Assembly (NCBI GenBank): GCA_037501455.1
Contig: CM074861.1
Location: 34,550,001 to 34,614,000 of the forward strand
DNA length: 64,000 bases
Direction of reading: 5' to 3'
DNA from: Lantana camara
Lineage: Eukaryota > Streptophyta > Magnoliopsida > Lamiales > Verbenaceae
This document shows, piece by piece, positions 56,557 to 64,000 of this stretch. Numbering within the stretch: position 1 is the stretch's first letter; every line of letters starts with the position of its first letter. The notes under the pieces were generated by a model that was not told the DNA's origin, made no database searches, and saw only the letters and a program-made list of their open reading frames with translations. The translations under genes were made by a program, and so were the position numbers.

Positions 56557-57816
56557 CACGGTACAGAACTTATTCACACTTAAAAATTTTTCGGCAAAAA
56601 CTGAACCCAAACAAACTCAATCCAAAGGCATACCAAATGAACTCCAAATACTCTGAAACTTAATATACAACATATTTAGCATGTTATGAACATTTTTCAT
56701 TTATAGTGCAAGGGCTAAATCACACATTAAGGTCATCGATTCCAAGCAACAAAACTGGGTCACCAAAATCGCATATAAGAGCTCAATGGTTTAATCATGC
56801 CTTGATCAAGTACTTAGGGTTTGAATTTGGATCTAAAACTTTGGAGAATGCATGCTAACATACTAAACAACTAATATACTTCATATATATGCAAAATGGT
56901 ACAATTTAAAGCACATTCGAATGATCAACAAGTTACAAAACGCAACAGCAACAAGTCTGTCATGAAGCATGCATACAAACAGGCCATGTCTTTCGGTTTT
57001 GCAGCTTAAAATGGATCCAAATACTTGAAACATAATGTTAACATATAGAGTAATGAGTGTACATCAACACCATGCAATTTCACACGAAATGGAGACCATT
57101 TGATCAAGCAACAACACAAAATTTCACACAGCAGTTCGAAAACAGGGGAAGTAGTTTGATCATCAAGTTCGAAGCTCCATAACTCATAATTTCATTAAAG
57201 GGTCAAGAGATGAAATCCTCCTAACATCATATACTATCAGTTGGGAAAGGAATTGGCCAAGAAACAAGCTCATATAATCATTTGCAAGCAAGGAAATCAG
57301 CTATACAAGCAAATAGGTCACAAGAGCAAAAATCCCTAAAAGTTCATACCAAACTCATCACCCAAACCCTAATCAAATCTGATCCAAAACATGATGTAAG
57401 TAGATTAAATCAAGCATAATAGAGTAGAGAAGACATAAATATTCATACCTTAAAGATTTGGTGAAGAAGGGAAGAGATTTGAGCTCAAAATCACAAAGGA
57501 TGACCAAGGGTTTTCTTCATTTCTTCTCTTCTCCTCTCTCGTTCAGCTCCAGCTGCAAGAGGAGATATTTTGGCTCGGTTTTTCAGAGGTAAAGGGGTAG
57601 GAGAAGGCTTAACCCATGGTACAAAAGTCATGGTTAAGGTATGGTTAGGTTAGGTTAAGTAAACGGGGTCCCACCATGAAGACTAGTCAACATAAAGAGC
57701 TCTTCTTGCACGAGTTGTCCGTTACGGTTGGATTTCGGAGGTCTTAATGATTTCAAAAAGGTACGAGGCTTGTTCCATTGTCTCCTAATCGTCGATACGA
57801 AGGCAACGGAGGTGTC

Positions 57817-57836
57817 GGAATTCGAATCCGAATTCC
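57817..57836 (-). other. Covarying stem-loop (loop GATT), element D 5' LTR
   Basis: Identical arms and loop to the 3' LTR copy at 50676-50695. Confidence 0.7.
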
Positions 57837-58379
57837 CGAGCTCAAGATATCATGTACGGAACCAAGGGTGCGCTAATTGCTCGTTAGCCCCCGACTTGGT
57901 TCCACAAATCAAATTAAATTCATAAACACGTAAAATGAATCCGAAAACATAAACCGAGCATACAGGCATGTTCACAACACACATATATACGACATACTAA
58001 ATTTCCATACCAATCCGATATCATTACATATATGAACGAAGCACAAACAGAACACTCATGCGCATGAACGAATTCATATTGTTATAAATAAATTACTAAA
58101 CTTAAATTCCATATTAATTAAATTAAAACCAACTAATAACATGTTGAAATTAATTAACGAAATTACCGAAATAGTTAAGGTAACACGAAACCTTAATTAA
58201 GAAATTAAACACTAAATATCAAAGTAAAATAAAATGAATTACTTAAAATAACCATAGTCTATAGTTTAAATCAAATATAAACACTTATAAACAATTATTC
58301 GTATAATTAAATAATTAAATCGCGCAATTTATAAACAAATACGCCACATTATTTAAAACTGAAAAACTGGGGCGTTACA

Positions 58380-58960
58380 CCAAAGGACTTAATAGTCCAT
58401 CCGAAATTAGTCTATGGATCCTATTCGGATTAATATAACTAAGGCGTAGGTGCCACTTGTAAGCCTCGTTAGGCATAGGAGTTTTTCTCTTAAATGGTAA
58501 GTCAAGTTTAGCAAGGTTAAGTTCAGAATTAGGGTTTTTATCGGGGTATAATAGGAAAAGACCATCGCTTACTGTACTAGAGCAAATAAACCTTGTATGA
58601 TGCTTAATGGTTAAACATCATTCAAAATAAACACTAAAACCATTATATATTAAACAACTAACAGAAATCAGATTTCTGAGTATAGATAGTATATATAAAG
58701 TGTCTTTTAAAACCAAAACCCTACTACCAAATTATAATTCTACAGTCCCTACTGCTAATACAAATATACTAGTATTATCTTCGAGCAATAGCTGCATCTC
58801 GCCGTCTTCAAGCTTCCTGGTTAGCTTGAATCCCTACAATGAATTGTAGATATGATTAGTTGAACCTGAGTCCACACAGCAAGAACCTGGTGGACTTCCA
58901 ACTAAACATACTTCCAATAAACAAGACATCATCATACCTTATGCAGACGACTTAGCAGGA
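58380..58960 (-). pseudogene. Copia G protease and GAG-pre-integrase
   Basis: Minus-strand reading: CCVDSGSTNHIYN carries the DSG protease motif (Asp codon at 58870-58872), then LEDGEMQLLLEDN-like and VLVLKDTLYI protease text, and WHLRLSYINPNRIHRLISDGLLSPL for the GAG-pre-integrase domain, which stops at the D insertion. Several in-frame stops (for example near 58840 and 58725) make it non-functional. Confidence 0.85.
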
Positions 58961-58967
58961 AGACTGG

Positions 58968-59759
58968 CTAAGTATTTTGGGCAATTTCTTTTCCAGTGCC
59001 CATTTCCTCCACAATGGAAACATTTTCCCTTGTTTGGCTTAGCTTTCTTCTTCTGAACCTTACCTTTTTAGGATTGGCAACTTTTCCCTTTCCTTTCTTC
59101 CACATATTAGCTTTTGGAGCTGTAGAAGTCGATGCCTGTGCCAGAAGAACCGTTCCCTTAGCTTTCATTACCCCTTCTGTCACCTTGAGTTCATTCATTA
59201 GTTCAGGCAGCATGAAATCCAACTTATTCATAGAATAATTCTGCCTGAACATATCAAATGATTTTGGAAGAGTGCATCGGATCATTTCCTGTTTACTGAG
59301 ATTATCCATCTTAGCACCAAGGCTCTCAATCTCGTTCAGATAAGCCATCATGTTCATAACATGATCCTGAACAGGTGATCCTTCCGACATCTTAGTTACC
59401 AACAACCTTCTCATCAGCTCGTGCCTACGTGTACAATTTTGTCCACCGAACATCTGATGGAGATGTTCCATCATATTCTTAGCAGTGGGCATCTCATGCA
59501 TTTGATGTTTAAGAACATTCAAGACAGATGCCAGGATGTAAGACATAGTCAGATCATTATTCTTGATCCACTTGGCATAAGTGTCTTTCCAAGCCTGGGT
59601 GGTTGTGGTTTCTGGTACCCCTGGACAAGGTTCAGTGAGCACATATTTCAAACCCTCGTGTCCAAACACGATGTCAAGATTCATTTTCCAATCAGCATAG
59701 TTTGAACCTTCAAGCCTATTTTCCTTAATAATTGATTGAACTTGGCTAGCGGACGTCAT
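58968..59759 (-). pseudogene. Copia G gag
   Basis: A 263-aa frame from ATG at 59759: LEGSNYADWKMNLDIVF, AKNMMEHLHQMFG, LMRRLLVTKMSEG and LPKSFDMFRQNYSMNKLDF are typical of Copia gag (UBN2 type). Near 59065 a frameshift puts the zinc knuckle (CFHCGGNGHWKRNC, CX2CX4HX4C, about 58982-59025) in another frame, so the reading ends in unrelated residues. The ATG is the natural start, 640 bp after the 5' LTR. Confidence 0.88.
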
Positions 59760-60405
59760 TGTTCTAAAACTGAAAATTTAAAATACGCACAAGTAATAAA
59801 TCTGTATATTACTACTTTAGCGTCTAACATTAAATGAAATCCACATAAGCACTGGAAACCGTGAGAATCCAACTTGCACTGGAAACCGTGAGAATCCAAC
59901 TTTTTCATCTTGCTCCCACTTGAATTTTTAGAGTTGTGGATTATCTTCGATTATCACATAATCTATTTGGCGTCTTATAATCGGAAGTGATTAATCTAAT
60001 TAATATGCTCCCACTAGGATTAATAAATCATAGTTATAATCCTAATAATATTTTAAAGTCTATTTAATAACTCTTTATTAATTAGGCCGAAAAATATTAG
60101 TCCAATTATGCATCGCGTTCAATCTCTATTAAATACTATTTATCTAATCATATTAAATAAAATATGCATAATTGAAAATAGCATAATATCTCATATTATC
60201 ATAATCATACCATAAAATTAAAAACATGCTTGCAAATAATTATCATATAATTATCATGCTTAAAATTAAATGGCATAAAGTAAACACGCTATAAATAAAT
60301 TATCACATAATTTAAATCATGTTTACTGATTCGATAATTTTTCAAGAAAAGCAATTAAATTCTTTCCCAAAGAAATACCATTCCACGTAAATTCCCAGGA
60401 AACAC
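59760..60405 (-). other. Copia G 5' leader
   Basis: Non-coding. A 29-bp direct repeat (GCACTGGAAACCGTGAGAAT type) occurs twice at about 59848-59903. I could not find a clean primer binding site next to the LTR; a TGGTATTTCTTTGGG (antisense, about 60365-60380) is the nearest candidate. Confidence 0.55.
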
Positions 60406-62436
60406 TGGTAGGGGCCCGAAATAGTACTGTTCCGGGACCGTACTTAAAAAATTTTCCTTAATATACAGGTATCAAAATATTTCTAAAATATTTAAATATA
60501 AACAGCGGAAGACTAGCCGGATCTACTCAAGTATATACATGCAATTAATAATAAATTTTAATTCACAAAGCAGATAAATAAAGCATGCAATTAACACTTA
60601 AGAGCACCTAAGTTATCATGCTTTAACAAAATATAATATAAAATTACCTTTCACCGAAGATGCCTATTGCGCTCTGCATTCACCTTCCGAGAATCCGATA
60701 CACGATCATCTCGTTAAACCAGCAGAGCTTCCCTCCAATATCCCCAGAGAAACCGTTGGAGTGCGGGTTGCGAAAGTATTTCTCTAAATACTAGAGAAAA
60801 TTAAACTTTCAACTAGATAACCCTTTTCAGGGTTTAATCTCTCGAAATTAAGTGTTTTATGTATTAAATATATAAACACCTAATAAAAATTAATTCCAAA
60901 ATAATAAGGAATTAATTAGGAGAAAAGGGATATGGTTTCAAAGCCAAGAACTCAGCCAAAATCTCTCCCAAAGTTGTGGGAAAAAATGAAGTGCCAAGCC
61001 CCCTATTTATAGGGAAAAAACCAAGTGTAAAATAGTAATTTCACATCCCACTTGAGTGTGCAACTTGGATGCAAATTCTGAAGTGACTACGTTGGAGCTC
61101 TCATCACCACGAGTCCAACGCCGCCAAGCACTCGCAGAAACACCGCCGGACATGCCCTCACGCGCGGCTTGAAGGTGGCTCGTGTGCTACCTAGGGTATC
61201 TATTCCTACGTGTCCTGCTGCGCTGGCACTGAGCCAGCATCACCTTACCCTCATTCGCTAACATGACCTGACATGTCAGTTGACACGTCATCCACTGCCA
61301 TGTCAGCATGCCACGTCATCATTTTTTTTTTTTTCTCCAAAATAAAATTTCGGCCATTTCCAACACTTTGGAATTTCAATTTATTTTTGTAAAATAAATT
61401 CCTTGGCTATTTTCAAACACTTTGAAATTTTATTTCTCTCTTTTCTTTAACGTTTTATCTTCGGGCTTTCAATTGGGGCTTGCAGGGAAACCTGCAGGAC
61501 TAATTAATGTTAGCTCCAAACGGGGTTAATATATTATCCTCTCATTATAATAATTAATTACCGTTTAACAATATTTAATTCCACTAAATAAATATTGTTG
61601 CACTCTAAAATTAATTAAATTATTCACGAATTTCTCGATCTAGAATAATTTACCTAGAATAATTTTGCATTTTACTCCTCCGTGTAGATATCCATGAAAA
61701 ATAAATTAATACTACTATCATTTATTTTTCACTTCTAATATGAAATCTCCTGATTCGCCTTAAGTTCAAATTTCTTGTACGCTAAACACATTCAACATAC
61801 AACTTCAGTGTCACATCACACGAAATACTTTGGCCAAAGTTTTAATTCGAACTTTGCAAATCCATTTCAGGAATATCTTTTAACCTTCCCGCAATGCCAC
61901 AGATTCCTTGATCAATATTTCTCTTTAACCCACTCTATGCAATCGCCGAACGTACAAAGGTTTTGATCATTCGACATCGAGACCTCACTTCTGAGCAAGT
62001 TACAATGATTAACACTACATGCCTAAAGTCGAAATACTATCAAGATTAAGAGTCCAGTGCTCCATGAGATTTATTCATTTTAGATAGTAGCTATAAAATG
62101 AACTATCTTAGTGGTCCAGTTCGATGTTTCCAAAAAAGACATCAATGTGTTATAACTGAAAACTCCATTTCCCTATGATGAAAGACTAATCATCTTATAT
62201 AACACATTATAGTCTCGATAAGAACTTATTCTTATCTTACCGACTAGAACCTTAATAACACGTTTTTTCGGTATTCAAAGTCTTTTCCTATGAAACACAT
62301 TTCATATAAGAACATCATCACACGTCATTAATTGTGTTAATATACTCATAACTTGCAAATAATTTCAGTTTTATTAATCCAACAAAATACAAAGTATTTA
62401 CAAAGAAATTGGATTTTCAGGGCACTAATCCCAACA
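60406..62436 (-). repeat. 5' LTR of Copia G
   Basis: About 2.03 kb; sense start TGTTGGGATTAGTGCC, end CCCCTACCA. Differs from the 3' LTR by many substitutions and small indels, so G is clearly older than D. The ACGT cluster is expanded here (61268-61320). Confidence 0.88.
61268..61320 (-). promoter_or_regulatory. Cluster of ACGT/TGACA sites, Copia G 5' LTR
   Basis: TGACATGTCA, TGACACGTCA, CCATGTCA and CCACGTCATC in 53 bp, one unit more than the 3' LTR. Confidence 0.45.
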
Positions 62437-63320
62437 GGTATACCTTATAACAGTTTTATGAGGTGGTATAATTGCTTTAAGTGGTTAAATCTCTCAAGTT
62501 GTTCCCAATGTTTCTTGTTGTCATTGCATGTTCTAAAGCATGTTTGACAATCATAAAGTGAATGGGCTTGGAGATTGACTCTTTATCGCATCTCTTTTGG
62601 CCTAAGTCGAACTTCCACTGGTTGGTGAAAACTTCACCTTGTAGAGAATGCTTTTCTCTTTTAGAATCTAAAATGGATTTTAGGATCCAAAGCCAATCAG
62701 GATCGTTAGGACTTAGTCAATTCATTTGACTCAAGGATGGATACGAATGGGTTGCATTTCAACTTGTAGAAAATCATAGAACTACAACTAAATGCTAAGC
62801 AGAGAAAACGTGAGCATGCTGAATAATAACGTGATACATAGGATTCGGTCTTTAATCGCGTGTAGCTCCCACTTTTTTTAAAAGATCTCAAAGTCCCAAT
62901 GATCTAAGAGGAAACTTGTTTTCCCAGTGGGTACTGAGATCCCAAGCATTTTAATCCCGGACCCTGGACTCGTGAGACATCCAAAATTAAAACATTTAGG
63001 TAGGTACAACTTACCGATTCCATCTCGATGGAATTCTCAGTAATACTTTTGCATCATTGATCTTTCGATATAGACCCATGACTCGTGCGACATCTATACC
63101 TACTTCAGTGTAAAGCAGGACCCATCAATCATAAGATCATGTTTAAACTTAGTTTGCACGACCCACGACTCATAAGACATCGTACTCCCTAAAATAATCA
63201 CGAAATATCAATTACTTTGAAAGTGATCGATCAGGAAACTAAGAATTAATTAGTTACCCCACGACTCGTGAGAAATCAACTTACTAAACTTAAATCCTAT
63301 TGATGGAATGTTAGGAATTT
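62437..63320 (-). pseudogene. Copia H, gag N-terminus and leader (segment 4 of 4)
   Basis: Continues the minus-strand Copia after G. Gag-like text is decayed (62440-62870). The leader contains four spaced units of the type ACTCGTGAGACATC near 62966, 63077, 63165 and 63260. No clear 5' LTR border was found. Confidence 0.55.
62966..63278 (-). repeat. Four spaced CACGACTCGTG-type repeats
   Basis: Units at about 62966, 63077, 63165 and 63260, spaced 88-111 bp. The core CACGACTCGTG is a dyad (CACGA-C-TCGTG); the first and second units have lost one arm base. Confidence 0.6.
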
Positions 63321-64000
63321 TATTAAAGTTTGCACCTTAAATAAAATACCTATTTTAAAAGATTGCTTAATATTTTATGGGATTTTCGAATACTGGAGAG
63401 TTGTCCAGTTTTGACCTCACCAACATGTACAGGTATCCATTTTTAATAAGTCTTATTTAATGAAATTTCACATAAAATGCATCACACAAGCAATTAGCAG
63501 ATAACATGTCCTAGCATGATACTAAAATGCATCATGGGTTTCCTATCTTATGCGCAATTATGGGAGCCCTATTTAATGGTGCCACATAGTTTTATCATAC
63601 ATGCCACATAAACAAATATATAACATAGGGAATGTAATATATATTTAATGGTGCCCTATTCTATTGCAGTAATAGATTTAACCCTCCCAAACATATTGAG
63701 GGGTCTTCACTTATTGCCACCATGCTCCTTGCTTCGTCGATCCTTCTTATTCCATGGGTGCATTGTCTTCCAAAATAAAAATAAAACATCACCATCTAAA
63801 ATCTACTCTCAAATTAGATTAATAAGAAAATAAACTTAAAATAATAAGGCTCAATCTTCATATTGGCCTTAGACAATTACACTGGACATACCCCAGCCCA
63901 AAACAATAATAATAATAAGGGCGAATTACATTTAGGTCCCCTGAGGTTTGTCCTAATTACAAATCAGTCCCTCTTATTTCGAAAATTACATATTAGTCCC
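63321..64000. other. AT-rich end of window, no gene recognised
   Basis: No supported ORF. The segment may hold the remaining part of Copia H. From about 63919 it reads like the border of a dispersed repeat (TTACATTTAGGTCC, ATTACATATTAGTCCC) that resembles 23735-23755 and runs off the window. Confidence 0.45.

Larger units (their letters stand above)
47005..58379 (-). mobile_element. Element D: non-coding long-LTR retrotransposon (LARD-type) inside Copia G
   Basis: 11,375 bp with LTRs 47005-51238 (3') and 54426-58379 (5'), flanked by a perfect CCAAA duplication (47000-47004, 58380-58384). Removing D and one CCAAA restores the Copia reading GLLSPLDLTELP across the site. The LTRs are very similar by eye apart from a 279-bp duplication in the 3' copy, so it is one of the youngest insertions here. 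It has a tRNA-iMet primer site and purine tract but no gag or pol. It is the best-preserved member of the long-LTR family. Confidence 0.95.
54426..58379 (-). repeat. 5' LTR of element D
   Basis: 3954 bp; collinear with the 3' LTR without the 279-bp duplication. Differences include several G to A or C to T changes in the palindromes. Confidence 0.94.
42450..62436 (-). mobile_element. Copia G, carrying element D
   Basis: Minus-strand Copia with ~2-kb LTRs (42450-44419, 60406-62436), a purine tract (antisense of AATCTCCCACTTGCCC, 44418-44434), and gag, protease, integrase and RT/RNase H in Copia order. About 8.6 kb without D. Flanks GTTAT (42445-42449) and GGTAT (62437-62441) look like a duplication with one mismatch. 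Coding frames are broken by several stops and frameshifts, so it is inactive. Confidence 0.9.

Overview
The window looks like nuclear, gene-free plant DNA (probably a eudicot): AT-rich, full of long LTRs, initiator-Met and tRNA-Asp primer binding sites, Copia pol and Athila-type gag/protease remnants, TA microsatellites and a foldback MITE. I found no convincing host protein-coding gene.

Layout, left to right. 1-386 is the end of one LTR joined to the tail of an internal region. 387-9568 is element A: two ~3.1-kb LTRs around 2.9 kb of non-coding DNA. 9581-9965 is a 131-bp tandem repeat. 9986-22354 is element B, of the same non-coding type; its 3' LTR is split by solo LTR C (18198-20980, duplication AGGTG). 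22587-23235 is a foldback MITE. 23870-25150 is an LTR remnant (K) and 25160-25930 a Copia remnant (J). From about 25950 to at least 63300 lies one old minus-strand Copia (H) cut into four pieces by later insertions: L, an Athila-like deletion derivative (26790-33139); F, a solo LTR (33975-41000) that itself holds solo LTR E (34221-38029, duplication AGTTT); and G, a second Copia (42450-62436) that holds D (47005-58379, duplication CCAAA), another long-LTR non-coding element. The last 700 bases have no recognisable gene.

A, B and D are full-length members, and C, E, F and K isolated LTRs, of one superfamily of large non-autonomous elements of the LARD type (long LTRs, tRNA-iMet primer site, no gag or pol). 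They must borrow proteins from elsewhere. Although the LTR families have diverged strongly, they share an ordered set of modules: a stem-loop with a GATT loop, a candidate splice donor, a cluster of four GC-rich palindromes, a GCCGTGCGTC block with a candidate acceptor, a TATA-like box, a ~220-nt domain centred on GGGCTGACGG, a CAGTCT/AGACTG hairpin and a GCGGGGGATGTGG end. In several modules the paired arms change together between families while pairing is kept. That is the main discovery candidate: a multi-domain structured RNA (or set of dyad DNA sites) carried by a protein-less retrotransposon family. A second is a full-length tRNA-Asp copy, CCA included, fused to the outer end of element L.
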